In this document: positions 24,600-38,465 of the stretch, one piece after another
Layout: every line of letters starts with the position of its first letter
How positions within the stretch are numbered: the first letter of the stretch is position 1
Notes under the pieces: model-generated
Told to the model about the DNA's origin: nothing
Seen by the model: only the letters and a program-made list of their open reading frames with translations
The model's database searches: none
From: Cristatella mucedo
Lineage: Eukaryota > Bryozoa > Phylactolaemata > Cristatellidae
DNA: 52,000 nucleotides
Direction: 5' to 3'
Assembly: GCA_009760855.2 (NCBI GenBank)
Contig: WPIO01000008.1
Location: 3,694,001-3,746,000, forward strand
Position numbers and translations under genes: made by a program

Positions 24600-24655
24600 G
24601 TCCTGTGAAATAAATTTAGCTCTCTGAGAGTGCTATGCAAATGTATTACCATTGT
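24600..24655 (+). mobile_element. LINE/SINE 3' terminus
   Basis: AATTTAGCTCTCTGAGAGTGCTATGCAAATGTATTA matches the shared terminal block. Confidence 0.45.
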
Positions 24656-25887
24656 TATCATTTCCACTTCCGGAAACCATCGTCCTTGGCTTCTTCCCCA
24701 CGCTCACGACCAAGTGAGCCTCGGCACAGGCTGAACGTGGTCTTCCTTTTAAGAGAAAAAGCCGTTTCCGGTCACCGCATGCATACACTGGCACCAGATT
24801 CGGCTGGACAGCCGTGACAGCTTGCCTTCTGCTCCTGGTGGCTGTGGCACCGATGACTGGGTGGGGTGCTCATCTGAGCTTAGTGGTTGCAGCCATCTGC
24901 TGCATCTTGGGCCACCTGGGCCAATGTTAGTGGTTGGCCTTCACCAGCAGCAGCAGTAGTAGGGGACTGTGATTAGTAAGGTTGAGGCTGATCCTGACCC
25001 GAACGAGTCTAGGAGAGGAGATGATATTTGAAGTCCTATGCTAGCCTTCTACTAGCTGCTTAGGATCGATAACATCCAGTGCCTGCGCCCCATAACATGC
25101 CCCCTATGACCTGTGACCTCTTTTCAACAGATGGAAATACCTGGCTGGTTGTCAGCCACAGTCATCGAGACTAGGTGGATGGCTGAGACCTTCTGCTGAT
25201 TGCAGCAACATGAAAAGTAGCAGGGGCAGCAGGGAGGGCAGCATCTCCATTAGTGGTCGACAGGCAGCAGCAGCAGCAGCAGCGGCAGCACTACACACGG
25301 AGCAGCACTTCTGGCCTAGTGGCACGTCTGCAGCTAGTTCAACCCTAAAGAGTGTAAGCCAGAGAACCCAGTCCAGTTGTGTACCAGACCTAATAACCAG
25401 CCTCTTTAGATGAATTGCTGCCACAACTGGATTAGACTGAGCCCTTATGGGCCTAGCCCATACATTGGCCCTGGTGCAGGATTGCTGCCTGTGTGAGCCG
25501 GTCAGTTGTACCCTACCACTCAGCTCCTAGCTAGTACCTCCCACCACCGGACCAGTACCAGCTGACTGCAGCTGCTCATCAGCTGCTCCGTGACCCGTGC
25601 AGCAAACGTTTTTGATGGATGACTGCAGAGCACGGAGCTGCTTGCTGATAAGTGCCCCCTTGGAGACATGCTTAGTACTTGCAGTACCAAAGATTTGTAG
25701 CGAATCCATGGCCCGTTGGCTTGGCTGAATGCTGGATCGAAGCCGGTCTGTTCGCATGCAGCTGCCACGAGCTCACCTCGAAGGTCTTGTGCTCTGAGGT
25801 CAGCAATCTACTGCTGCGGCTGCTGCATGCATCCTTCTCACTGGCTTTCAGATTGCAGTAGCCATCGGATGCCGAGCTCATCCCTCT
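24656..25887. other. Intergenic with (CAG)n
   Basis: (CAG)n at ~25260-25285. Short frames on both strands have no recognised domain. Confidence 0.35.
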
Positions 25888-26038
25888 GTGGGTCGTAGCC
25901 TAGTGGGCGAAGGGCTCCCACTTTCCAGCAGACGATCCTCGAATCCTGCAGCGGACGATTTTGTATTATCCACTGCAAGCGGGTGATAGCCGAAAGGCTC
26001 TTTTGCTGATGGATAAATGAGGCTGTTGAATCGGCTAC
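25888..26038 (+). mobile_element. tRNA-like SINE, family B
   Basis: GGGTCGTAGCCTAGTGGGCG (A-box-like), CCTCGAATCCTGC (B box), then ACTGCAAGCGGGTGATAGCC, AAGGCTC and GGCTGTTGAATCGGCTA. The same order and 3' motif occur in the copy at 37194. Confidence 0.7.
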
Positions 26039-26570
26039 CCTTAGCTTAGCATGCACCGAGCTCGCACCTGCGAACCTCACGATGGCCTGCCTGCCTGAGG
26101 CATGCGACCTGTCATTACAGCCAGGCCGCCTGGCCAGTCAGCTGTGGCAAATGGAATTTTCCACACGTTTGCAGCCCCCAGAAACGGAACTTGAATCGAT
26201 CGTGCTTCCCGACTCAAACAATGCGTGGGCGTTTCTCGATCAATTTTCTTTCCCTTAGTCGGACTGCTTTTCTTGCTAATCGCTGCCATGCAGAGCCAAT
26301 ACTGAGCAAAATAGTAGACACGGCTGCTGCCGAGATAGGGACGCGAGAATGGCTGAAGATAGCAGGCTCCACACTGACCAGAGATGCCTGCGAGCGTGAG
26401 CTGCAATCTCCAAGCCCTACATGTGCTGCTGGCCACTGGCTTGACTAGGCAATTTGGCCAGCATACTACTGGGCAGGGCTACAATTAGCAGTCTACACTT
26501 CCCTCGATCCTTCACACAACTAACAAATCTTCAATCGAACAACAAGACAGGGAAGAAGACTGTGACAAGA
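26039..26570. other. Intergenic, no gene recognised
   Basis: Nothing identified. Confidence 0.3.
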
Positions 26571-26572
26571 GG

Positions 26573-26663
<91 letters not shown>

Positions 26664-26840
26664 AAGAGAGAGAGAGAGAGAGAGAGAGTAAAGAGAAGGG
26701 GAACAAGAGAGGAGAGCTAGATGAGAAGGAGGAGAGACGGAAAAGAGAGGGAGAGAGTAAAGACAGAGGAGGAGGACAGAAGAGAGAGAGAGACAGAGGT
26801 GAGAGACGGGAAGCGAGAGACAGGGAGAGAGGGAGGAGAG

Positions 26841-26899
<59 letters not shown>

Positions 26900-26986
26900 C
26901 AGAGAGAGGGGGAGAGAGAAGAGAGAAAGAATAGAGACAGCAAAAGAACAGGAGAGCGAGGGAAAAAGAAAGAAGAAGAGAGAGTG

Positions 26987-27063
<77 letters not shown>

Positions 27064-27200
27064 GAGGAGAGAGCCACGAGACCCGGGATAGAGAAGGAGA
27101 AAGGGAGAGACAGAGACAGACCGAGTGAGAGAGAGAGACAGAGAGGGAAGGAGTGAGCGGGAGAGAGAACAGGAGAGCGAGGGAACAGAGAAGGAGAAGG
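26571..27200. repeat. Long compound (GA)n polypurine region
   Basis: Pure GA runs at ~26577-26661, 26843-26897 and 26987-27060 are joined by purine-rich degenerate sequence. The long Ser/Leu minus-strand frames are translations of this. Confidence 0.95.
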
Positions 27201-29072
27201 AATAGAGTAGGTTAGTATGCAAAAAAGTGAGTGTCCAGCCCTTGCTAAGCCAACTGTGTTTAGGCAGCCCACACGACTGTTCAATCATGTATTGTCTAGA
27301 CCAACCAAAGGCTTGGCTTGTAGGCAGACTGGGCTGACGAGTTCTGCAAACAAATGTCTGCCACCAACGTCACCCTGGCTGTGCTGCTGTGCTGTGCTAG
27401 CTGCTTGTCGGCACTGCTGCTGCTGCTTCTGCTTCTGCTGCTGCTGCATGCTCGACTCAGCTTCCTAGGAGCACACTGCCTCCGGCCCTCACAGGAAAGA
27501 GCCATCAGCAGCAGTAGGCTCGCCTGCGACCTGTGCTCGCCTGCGATTCCTCTCTCTATCTCTCTCTGCACTGGCAGCTTTCATCTGTCCGGCATTGGCT
27601 GAAGGCAGAGTGCAGAGAACGGTCTGATTAGTTGCTACTGAGGTCCGAGGTTAAGCGTCACGTGATGCTTGTTGCCAGCCCGGCATACTCGAGTGATTTT
27701 TTCGGTCGGTTTGTAGCCTCGTGCATCGACATAGACGGGCAGCTAATAGTCCTGCTGTGGCAGGTACTGCAGCACAGCTGTAGGACTGCATTTGCTGCTG
27801 CTGCTTCGTTATCCACGGGCACAGGTAGGCATCTGTCGATAAACTGGCCGGTGACCGGGCAGCGAGACGCAAAAGTGCCAAGAATGTCTAGGAGTGGAGA
27901 CTGGGTGTCTGGACGTGGCCAGACCGAGGCACGGGTAGACGACTGCCGCTGGTGCCGCCGGCCGGCCGGCCGGCCGTGTACGGCAGGGCATACGGCTTAA
28001 TTTGCCTGGTGGCTAGTCACTGTCGTTAGCCGTGCTGCAATGCATTCCACAAGCAGGCCCCGCGGTGTTCGCTGCCTCTGAGCCCCCAATCTGCCGAACA
28101 ACTCATGCCCCTCTTTCGCCAGCCTGCCTGCAAAGATTGGCGAGCAGCCTTTCAAGATGGCTGCCAAGAACTGGGAACTGGGCTTCTTTTTACCTTATTC
28201 CTTGGTTCACCTTCCTTCCTCATCGACTTTGGTACCTTTGTCTCTTTGTGGCTGCCGTCCGGAACTTCACGCATGTTGCTCGCTAGTCGTCAGTCTGCAT
28301 GCATGCTTGTGCTTGCGCATGTAGCTTCATGCAAGCACGTGTGCATAGGTGTCTATGTGTGTTGCCGTGCTTGTATGTCTTCATGCCTGTTTATGTGGCT
28401 GTGCATGCATGTGTGTTTGTGCATGCTCCCGAGCATGCGTGGCGTGGGTGTGTGTGTGCGTGTGTGTGTATGTGTATGTGCATGTGTGTATACATGTTCG
28501 TGCATGCATGTGCTTGCGTCTGTTTAAAAAAATGAATTCCGACTGTGACGAGATGCAGTATGCTCAACATGATGCTGGTTTTTCATACTTGCTTGCATTG
28601 ACCCCATTTGTGTCCTGTGCAGTCGACCAGAAGTTGCAATATTGGTTTTCCTGAGGGGTGCAGAGAGCAGGTGACGAACACAGATCAGCGATGACCTCCA
28701 ACTTTCGCCGACCAAACAACCCGCAGGTTTTCCTGTTCAACGGCTCATTCAACTTACACTGACAGCATAGTTCCCATTCTCCACGACTTTCAATGCCCTC
28801 TCCATACAGCAGGTTGTCACGGCTTCGGCCGGCTGCATCAGGTCAGACTTGAGTCGAAGTGGAGTAATAGATGGGCAGCCCTTGGACGTTTGGGCTTCCA
28901 CGACAGGCCACTGCAGAGAAGATCGCCCAGTTTTTCTTGCTTTATCGTTCTTATTGACCAGCTACGGCTGCAAGTCGGTCGATCTTAATTGCTGGCAGGA
29001 TAGGGGCCAGTTTACGATTGTCAGGCTGACTCTGTCGTTGCTCTCCAGCCAGTAGCAAGGCATGCCTGCCAT
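27201..29072. other. Intergenic, no gene recognised
   Basis: CTG/CTT repeats at ~27415-27450, (GGCC)n at ~27957-27976, and a degenerate (TG)n tract at ~28440-28500. No recognised coding sequence. Confidence 0.4.
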
Positions 29073-29577
<505 letters not shown>

Positions 29578-30935
29578 TGGGGAGGGAGAGCACTTTTCTT
29601 AGAGCTGCTCTATTTGATTGCTAGCAATTTCTGCTGCTCAGAGCACCGAAGACGCATCAGAAGAGTAGCCGGCAGAGAGGCCTTTCATCTAACAACGCCC
29701 TCGGGCCAAAAGCCCATTATCTCAGCCTTTTGGGCTGCTAAGTGCGTGAATCTAAAGGAGTTGCGAAATTGTCCGACTTAAATTCGAGCCTCCACATGGT
29801 CAGCGAATTGCCGTCCTATTCATCGGGCTTCCACGGGAGTGCATTCTGCCGATCACGGTCGTGTTTGCTCCATTCGGCTGGGCTTTTCTTCGCCTTTCTC
29901 CTTCGCCGGCTGCCACGTTATCCAGGTGCTCTCGGCTCCGCATTCCGGGTCCTCACGGCTCACAAAGGCCTGTCGTGAATTGACTCGGATTTCCCATCGA
30001 CGATCCATCTCGCTTGCAGCACACCCGGAGCTCTAATAGAAGGTGCTCTCGGCCGACAGGAGGCCGCCAGCCCTCTGGCCGCCGCCTCCTCCTCGATACC
30101 TGCAGGCAGCGCCCTGCTTTCGGTGCTCCCATGTGGAGTCGCCACCACCTCGGAAGCAAGCAGAAGCTCAAGCACTGTGGTTGTCACATCATGCCAGCAA
30201 GCAAGCCCCAACTGTTGCTGTGCCTGCGATCGAAGAGCAAACTAAGGCAGAGTAGTTTTTTCTGTTCCTTAAGTTCTTCCTTGCTGCTCGGTAATCACCC
30301 TTTGCTTTCCAGGCTTCGAACTGCTACGCTTTCCAGGCTTCGAGCTGCTGCGGATCGGATCGCACCTCCTGGGGGACCGATGCCGCCTGAACTGTCTGCG
30401 CTTCGGCAGTGGAAATCTTCGGCTCAGATACATTAGCACCGGCTAGCAGAGCCGGGTGAGAGGTTTCTACTCTCTCAGCTTCCTGCCTTCAGTCGATTCT
30501 CGGCTAGGGACCATTAGTTGGGAGAGCACGGTTGACCTTGTTAGTGCTACCTGGTGACAGCAGACCGGGATCAATAAAAAAAGAACTATCCTCTCGGTTG
30601 GCTGTGGACAGGTCCGTTTACTTGCCGCAAGAGCGTGGCTTGGCTTGCCGAGCGCTGCTGCCTCTGGAGACAGGAACTTAACAAGCAGGATTAAACCAGC
30701 CAGGGTTCCAACCTTGACTCACCACCCAGCCTTGCCGGGCGACCAATCATCGTAAAGCTAAAAGGGCATAAAAGCACCGGCATGGTCAATAGACGAGGGG
30801 TCAGGGCCAGCATCCCCCTTCTGCTACAGGAAGTATGAGCTCGAAGCATCCTCTCTGAATTTAACGTTCCTGTAAGATTCATTTGGGTGCTTCAAAATTT
30901 CGTCTGAGACTGCCGATCAATCGTCGATGTCCCAG
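29578..30935. other. Intergenic, no gene recognised
   Basis: A short direct repeat, TTTCCAGGCTTCGA, occurs at ~30307 and ~30331. Otherwise unassigned. Confidence 0.35.
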
Positions 30936-31800
30936 AGTCAAGGTCTGCTCACAGTGCTAGGTAGTGCAGAGCACCATGATGTGCTCTGCAGTCGGTGAGG
31001 CAGATGGATGTGCTGGTAGAAGGGGAGAAAAGACCAGCAGAGCTTTTCTTCTGTGGTGCCGTATCGTAGGAAGCAGTCGCTTGCTTGTTGAATCAGCACG
31101 AAATCTAGGTGTCCTGCTCCAAAGTGACCATTCATTAGACGACCACATCAGTTTCACAGTTAAGTTTGCCTACTTTCAGCTACTTAACATTGCTAAAAAA
31201 ATCAGGCTTGCTTAGACAGAAATAGATACTACATCTAAATAGGTTCATGCATTTGTGACATCCCGTCTCCACTTCTGTAACTCACTGCTTGCTGGTCTAA
31301 CTTCCTGTGCAATCAGGCGCTTACAGCTGGTGAAAAACTGCAGCTGGGCATGTCTGTCATAGGCGTGGCAGTTGCCACACCACACCACTTCTCGCCGACC
31401 TGCACTGGCTCCCAGTCAAGTAGTGCATCGACTTCAAGGTTCTGTCACTTACTTTTAGGTCCATTCATTCTTTGGCTCCAGCCTACCTATCAGATCTACT
31501 CCACACAGGCTAAGCATCGTACCACCTGCTTTTCTGAATCTAGTCGTTTAGCTGCACATCGTACCTACTTCTAGTCATTCGGAGACAGCGCCTTTAGTTC
31601 GTATGCTCCCAACGCCTGGAACTCACTTCCGACTGGCGTCCCGACATCCCCTGATTTGATCACATTTAAAAGAAGCTAAAAACGAACCTATTTATCACAG
31701 GATTTAGTGGGTCCATGTGATTTATGTGAACAACAAGCATAATACGGTTAGAGGTGACATGCACAGGGTCAGCATGCAAATATGGTTAGTGGCATCATGA
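30936..31800 (+). mobile_element. LINE ORF2 3' region, decayed
   Basis: ESARNLGVLLQSDHSLDDHI, then LLNIAKKIR, then (frameshifted) LHWLPVK..IDFKVLSLTF and YAPNAWNSLP correspond in order to the C-terminal part of CR1/L2-type ORF2. It continues into the CATTTAAAAGAAGCTAAAAA and GGTGACATGCACAGGGTCAGC 3' UTR shared with the 47690 copy. Confidence 0.8.
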
Positions 31801-31807
31801 ATAGTGT

Positions 31808-31808
<1 letters not shown>

Positions 31809-31842
<34 letters not shown>
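31809..31842. repeat. (CA)n microsatellite
   Basis: An ACAC run lies directly after the LINE 3' UTR segment. Confidence 0.9.
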
Positions 31843-31843
<1 letters not shown>

Positions 31844-32159
31844 GAGTAAACGTGCAGTCACTCAAACTACATGCATTTCATTCCTGCACTTTATTCCAAT
31901 CGCACACCAGTCACTTCACCCTTGCGGCTGGCATTACTGAGATTTGCATTTATCTGAGTGCACAATTTCTCAAATTGATGAATAAATCCTCAACTTACTA
32001 GCTATGGACAAATTTAGGGTTACGCAGAAATTGGAAAATCTAACTCTTAGTTTAGAAGTAGCATTAGATTTGACGGTAACCATAGTAGGCTGGTGATATT
32101 GTCATTCAATTGGGGACAGTTTGCACCCATCCAAGAGCAGATGGGTTTGGTTAGCTATC
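31843..32159. other. Intergenic, no gene recognised
   Basis: Nothing identified. Confidence 0.3.
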
Positions 32160-32885
32160 TCTTGTAGCTTGCGTTCGTAATCTGTGTACTGTTCCAAAAT
32201 GACCTTTCCTGAAATGGCCTCACCAGCTCCCCAGTTAAGCCGGCCTACTTTCAGCTCCAAAACATTGTACAAATTAGGGTCTGCTTAGACAGGATACAAC
32301 AGCAAGCTGGTCCATGCATTTGTGGCATTCCGATTATGGACTTCTATTGCTCAGTCACTGGCTGGTCATCAGGTCTGTCTAATAAATCGCTTCCAGTTGG
32401 CGAACACCTGTGCTGCTAGGCTTGTCTGCAGTAAACACCTGCAACTACCACATAACGAGCCACTGCCCTTACCTCTGACCATCAGCTGGCTTTGATCGAG
32501 CAGATATCGACTTCAAGGCTCACCATTGACCTTCAGGTTCCTTCCTTCTCCTTCTCCGACCTACCCGATCAGAGCACTTCCTCCTCAGGTTTCGCATCCA
32601 CTCCTCCGACTCAAGTTGCTTAGCTGTGCCCAACCAATATCATGTCCTTCGGCAACCGAGACTTCAGTTGGTATGCTCTCAAAACCCAGAACCCAATGCG
32701 GCCCTCCCCGATTTATGTTACGACATCCCCGTGAATTGGCCTTGGCATGCAGGCTTATGCATGCAGAAACTGTACATGACTGAACGTGTTCAAGGTATTA
32801 CTAATCCATTGATATGGTTTCTTTCAAGCATATGTAAGTGATTCAGTTTTCTAAGGGCTCTATAGGCGTGCATTATTATGATTAT
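32160..32885 (+). mobile_element. LINE ORF2 3' region, strongly decayed
   Basis: The segment order matches 30936-31800 (CTACTTTCAGCTCCAAAACATTG; GATATCGACTTCAAGG; TTCAGTTGGTATGCTC) with many stops and indels. It ends with GATTCAGTTTTCTAAGGGCTCTATA and an AT-rich tail. Confidence 0.65.
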
Positions 32886-33120
32886 TTTCCTATGCAATCA
32901 AAGGATCTCACGTGACTCATTTACATGGCTACTCTTGGTTGCTTTGCAAGCAGGGCACTGTGCCAAAACCGGCAGTGACATGCTGGAAGTGAGAAGCTGC
33001 AGAAGTACCTCGGAGCCTCGACTCTTGTCACGTGAGCACAGCTTGGCTTGCAAAGCCGTTGATTTCATGTGGCACACGAGCTTAACGGCCTTCGTGCGGT
33101 GCAAGCTCTCGTGGGGGCCC
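32886..33120. other. Intergenic
   Basis: Nothing identified. Confidence 0.3.
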
Positions 33121-33652
<532 letters not shown>

Positions 33653-36529
33653 CATATATGACTGGATGCCCTTCGACCTTCGGGGCAGGGCTTGGGTTGG
33701 GGTTGGATTAGGTAGATACAATGAGAGTGTCAGGCTGTCTTTAGACATGCCACCACGGATCTTGCATTGTCTTGCTTGAAACGTTGCCTTTCCAGCACCA
33801 TTGCTAGTGTAGATGGCAGCCCAGTCACAGTGATAAGTGTCCAGGATGCATGATCCAGGAGGCATTACTCTTGAAAGGGCAGGCCTCATGACACATGAAG
33901 CAGATGAAGCCCTCCGGTTTCGCATTCCACCTCCCATGATTGATTGAGGCCTTCCAGGAACGTTCTTTGTGGAAGCTTTGCCATCACAAAACGACAAGCG
34001 GATGTTGATTTCCTTGAGTGGGGGAGGAGGATGCACATAAATCGGTCGGCCGCTGGGTTGAAGGCCACGTGACGACAGGCTTGGTTTAAGTCCTGTTTAC
34101 AAGTACATGCCTGTTTACTTGTGCATACCAGGATCAAGCATCAGCCTCGGCTTTTCCAGCCACAGGCTACCGGAGCCTGAAGGAAAAGCACTAAAAGCAT
34201 GTTTACAAGATTTTAGCTTAGCCCGGACAGTGCCTCGGCACCCGGAGCCGGGGTGGGGAGGGTGTGGATGATCTCAGTGCTCCTGTATGAAATTAAACTA
34301 GGCTAGGTCTGGAAGCAAGCAGCAACCAATCAGAATCAGCTGCAAACAAGGGAGGGGTGGTGGTGATGACCAAGACAGCTGCTCTGCTAGTGCTGCCAGG
34401 ATACCCCAGTGATGTAGAAAACATGGTGCCCAGCCCCGAACCACTAAAGCTATAGCAGCATAGTGCCACCGAAGCATACGAGATAGAGGGTATTCGTCAC
34501 TATGATGCAGCCAGATCTTATGCAGCAGTTGTTAAGAGAAAGGGCTGAGTGGGCTGAGGCCTGTACTCGACACATATAGCCTGCGTGCCTAGAGAGAAAA
34601 TCCTCCTCTCCCACCCTCCCCCAGCCAGCCCCCACCCCTGCTGAGGAGGCAGGCCGGCTAGTCTTGACTCGATACGACATCTAGCAGCACCCCTCACTCA
34701 TTCTTAACCTCCTTTTCCTGGATGCAGGCTTGCTCAGATAGCAGATGAGAAATGGAGGCTACACAGGGGGCATGGAGTGGGGCTGTTGCAGCAAGTAAAT
34801 TGTTAAACCATGCCGTCGTCGAACTCAGGTCACGCATCGCTGGCTTTGGTTCGTGGAGGTGAGTTTGTGAAAGGAGAGCCTGTTGGGGGGGGGGTATTTT
34901 CCCTCTCTTCCGTGCTACGCCCACGTGCCCTCGAATACACGCGACCGAATAATAAATAAATCACGCACGGGACAGCAGTGCCTTCGCTGACAGGTCAAGC
35001 TAACTGACAGGTCAAGCCGATCCTATTTATCGGTCCCTAGCATTAATGCATGAGGCATTAACGGCTCCAGGGGGGCTAACTGGGCCCAGCTGACAGCCGC
35101 CTTCGTAGCTCTGTCGATCGGGCCGCGGCAGGCTTCCGCTTCCGCCGGAACCACCGCTTCGTTCGCCTGCCTGCACTGTCTGTCACGAACATGCCTCCGA
35201 CTCAGACAGCGCCTTCGTTCAACCTCATCCCTTTCGCCCACCCCCGGGCGACTCGGCGTGGTACTACCTCGCTCGCCAGACATCGACCCTTCTTCTGTCA
35301 GCAGTTCGTTTGCCACATTCTGTCACTGTGGCTGCCTGCACTGCGCCGGCAGCCAGCCGCAGCGAGCATTGTCAAGCGGGAAGCAGCTCGACCGGCGTCG
35401 GGTGACGGCTCAAGCCCGACGAATGCCACGGCTGCTGCTCGCCTCCGCTTCCGGTGAGCTGTTTGTTGGCTCGACAAGCCGGGGCGGAGCTATCCGAGCA
35501 GGCCGTCTTGTCACCGGTGGCTGCGGCTGCCGCGCGTCTGGACGTAGCCGCCCGGTTCGTGGCGACGTCGATCGGAGGCAACGAGGATTGGCTGGCGGCG
35601 AGTCCAGATGTCGTATCAGTGAGACTCGGCTTGCCCAGCTAGGTGCGTCTCGCCCGGGCCAAGCGGCAGCATTGGACGTCTACTAAACTAGCGTATTTCG
35701 ATTAACGGATTTTTCTTTTATTAGCCTCCTAGCTGGTAGGCGAACTGTCGCCCCGAGCCTGACCGAAGCCGCAGCTCTACCTAAGCCGCAGTATCTAACC
35801 CCATGTAGAGCTAAAGACGCGGACCGCTCTATTCATTATCGGTCATTTCCGGAGCCGTCTTTCGGTCCAGCGGCAGGAGCTCGCCGCCTCAGACCGGTCT
35901 GCAGAATGATGCTTTGTAATCGAATCCATTCTATGTACTAGAGCTATAGATTTCAATCATTATTTTACTTTAATAATGAAAATATTGGGCTTCACCGACG
36001 GCTGAATTGTAGATTTTGCTCTCATAGCTCATCGGAGTTGTCTCTCTCTCGGAGTCCTTTCTCCAGAGATGCTTATCTGCCTCTATTAGGAGAAAACGGC
36101 CAAACGGCTAACACTCGCGCTAATTTGAGCAGGCGCTAGTATTTCTTACTATTTACTTCTGGGGTTGCTTAAAGCGATGCTGTACATGCCTGTGTATTGC
36201 TCTTTAGAAATCCCTCCACCATCAGAGCAGCACGCCAACCAACACGGCGTCGATTAGGCTTGGAGGTCTGCGAACTTTGTGCTATGGGCACTGTGCACAG
36301 AGCAGGAAGTTCAAAATAGTAGCCACTGTCTGTTTATAATTGAATTAAAAAAACACGTTTAGAGATATCTTTTTTGGTTGAAGATTAGGATTTGAGATTA
36401 AGGGCGTGGGATTGGCGTTCAGGGCTAAAGATTTAGGATTTAGCATTTACGATTACATGCTTTTAGGGTTAATTGTAACGATTTTAGGATTCAGGGATTA
36501 GAGCTTAAGTTTAACTAGATGCTGGCTAG
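33653..36529. other. Intergenic, no gene recognised
   Basis: CpG-richer at ~35080-35700. An irregular TTTAGGATT/GATTAGGATT-like patch lies at ~36370-36510. Poly-G at ~34887. Frames at 35023-35686 overlap on both strands without a domain. Confidence 0.4.
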
Positions 36530-36846
36530 CAGTGGCGTAGCTAGAATTTTTATCTAGGGGTTATGGCCTGCAACATTTTTATGTGGGGAGGGGCAAGACC
36601 AGCGAGATTTTCATGTAAGCGGGGCTAGACCCTCAATTAATGTAAAATTGTAGCGAAAATCATATTCGAGTTTATTTGACATGAACTTGGGAGCTGCTCA
36701 CCGATTAGAATTGAGACATAATTGCTTTTTAGGTTATGGTCGGGGCCTCTGGGCGTAGGAATAGGGGGCGACGAAGGTCGATGCCCCGAAGTCCGGGGGG
36801 GGGGGGCGGCGGTAATGCCCCCACGCCCCCTGGCTCCGCCATTACT
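36530..36846. mobile_element. MITE-like element with CAGTGGCGTAGC-type termini
   Basis: Left end CAGTGGCGTAGCTAG; right end, reverse complemented, CAGTAATGGCGGAGCCAGG. The interior (ATTTTTATGTGGGGAGGGGC; GGTAATGCCCCCACGCCC) recurs at 51685-51934. Superfamily not assigned. Confidence 0.55.
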
Positions 36847-37009
36847 GGCTACCGCGTTGAACTTCCTGCTCTCGGTACACTGCCCATAGCAAAAACTTCG
36901 CTGTGTCTACGCGAAAGGAAGCCGTAATAGCTGAGTACGCCTGCCGAGAAAAACGATGCTGTAATGCCATGCTTATCAGCAGTTTCACAATACTCATGCA
37001 CGGTAGATA

Positions 37010-37165
37010 CTAATAATAATAATACATTTTATATAGCGCCCTTAGAGAACTCAATCTCTTTCAAGGCACTTTACATTTGCTGCAAAGGAAGCACAATCAA
37101 ATTTTTAGTGGTAGCATGCTCAATAAACAGCACAGCGAGAATAACATGGTTAGGAGGATGTTAAG
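37010..37165 (-). mobile_element. LINE 3' end, minus orientation
   Basis: (AAT)n tail, TATATAGCGCCCTTAGAGAACTC, CTTTACATTTGCTGCAAAGG. Closest to the copy at 96-290. Confidence 0.7.
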
Positions 37166-37193
37166 TGAGGTAAGTAATGCGGCCGTGACCAAA

Positions 37194-37380
37194 AGAGCCG
37201 TGATGGCTCACTAGGTAAGGTGGTTGCTTTTGATGACCTCGGCCCCGAGGTCGTGGGTTCGAATCCTGTGGTGGGCGATCCTATGTCGCCGCTGCAAGCG
37301 GTAGTGATAGCCGTAAAGGCTCTTCTGTCGCTATACACAAGAGGCTGTTGAATCAGCTAGTATCATTATTATTATTAAAA
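37194..37380 (+). mobile_element. tRNA-like SINE, family B
   Basis: TGATGGCTCACTAGGTAAGG (A-box-like), GTGGGTTCGAATCCTG (perfect B box), GCTGCAAGCGGTAGTGATAGCC, AAGGCTCTT, GGCTGTTGAATCAGCTAGTA and a (ATT)n tail. A GFEPTTSG-type minus-strand frame is the B-box translation typical of such SINEs. Confidence 0.75.
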
Positions 37381-37964
37381 GCGACTATCCGGCGAAGGAT
37401 TTCGGTCCAGTCATCGGAGCTGCCACGGTATTGTGTTTTCGTCTTGAGAGCGACTGCTGTAGAATGTAGCTAAGTTACATCTCCATCCCTCGAGACTGGG
37501 TAGAGATCCAAAACGCGACTATCTTGTCCGGCTTCATCTGTTCTAGGCGCGCGAGAAGGTTAGCCGTTGGTCATCTCGAAAGCGCCAATTCATTTCTTGA
37601 GCTAGTTGGGGGCGGCTCTTTTTCTCTTTCTTTTTTCTCGCTCACAAATATCTCGAATGCGTGACGAGCAGAACTCCAGAGGGAGGGAGAGAGAGAGAGA
37701 GAGAGAGAGAGCAAGCCTCTTGTAGTGCCATCACGAGGCGGAAGCTGAGTGGAATCGGCAAGGGGCGAACAGTGGAAGCCCGCGAGCTCTTAAGGAGGCG
37801 GCGTGGCGACTGGCGCCGAGGCCGCTGCCGGTGAGAGCTGAACGAGTTGGCGGGCCTTGAGGGAGCCCGTTGGGTCCGGAGGACGGCGGGCGCCTCCGTA
37901 TGACCGACCAAGATGAAAGATTTGCCGGTGCGATCGGGCGAGCAGGTGCCCCTTCCGATGCTTT
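37381..37964. other. Intergenic with short (GA)n
   Basis: (GA)n at ~37680-37712. No gene recognised. Confidence 0.35.
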
Positions 37965-38065
37965 ACTTATAATAATGTTAATAATAATAATAGCGCACTT
38001 GATAAAGCACCCTCAGAGAACCGAATCTCATTCTAGGCGCTTTGCATTCACTTACAGGCGGCAGG
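37965..38065 (-). mobile_element. LINE 3' end, minus orientation
   Basis: (AAT)n tail, then CACTTGATAAAGCACCCTCAG and ATTCTAGGCGCTTTGCATT. Confidence 0.65.
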
Positions 38066-38384
38066 CACGTAGCCAGCTCTCCAAATTGACCAGGGCTCGA
38101 GCCGCCCAGGCGGCTCAGGCCCTGGGCCTACCTGCCTGGCATGGGCAAATTTTAGGGCCTGGGCATATTTGCAGCCTTGACCCGGCCTAGCCTGGCTTAG
38201 GCATGGCTACGTGCCTGGCGGGTGGGCTAATTGGCAAGCGGCCGAAAACAATGATCCGAGCTCTCCTAATCAGACAGGGACGTCGATCGAGCTTGGAACT
38301 TAGAGCGAAAGGGTCTGATTGCACAGCATGCAAAATGCAAGCGCCAAATCTTATTAGATGCTGTGCTCAAGCCGAGAATAATAA
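38066..38384. other. Intergenic
   Basis: Short GGCCTGGGC-type repetition at ~38090-38220. No gene recognised. Confidence 0.3.
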
Positions 38385-38465
38385 TAATAATGATTAAGCA
38401 TTTGTACAGCGCCCCGAGAGAACTGCATACCTTTTTAGGCACTTAACCGAAGATTGCAAGAGAAC
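38385..38465 (-). mobile_element. LINE/SINE 3' end, minus orientation
   Basis: (AAT)n tail, then CATTTGTACAGCGCCCCGAGAG and TTTTTAGGCACTTAA. Confidence 0.55.

Noticed and set aside
26512-27288. Ser/Leu-rich frames of over 250 codons, and similar ones at 29021-29593 and 33248-34036
   Set aside because: Translation of (GA)n tracts in the opposite strand; no protein signal.
37194-37290. Possible tRNA gene with a perfect GGTTCGAATCC B box
   Set aside because: No cloverleaf acceptor pairing could be formed, and the unit matches a second copy at 25888, so it is a tRNA-derived SINE.
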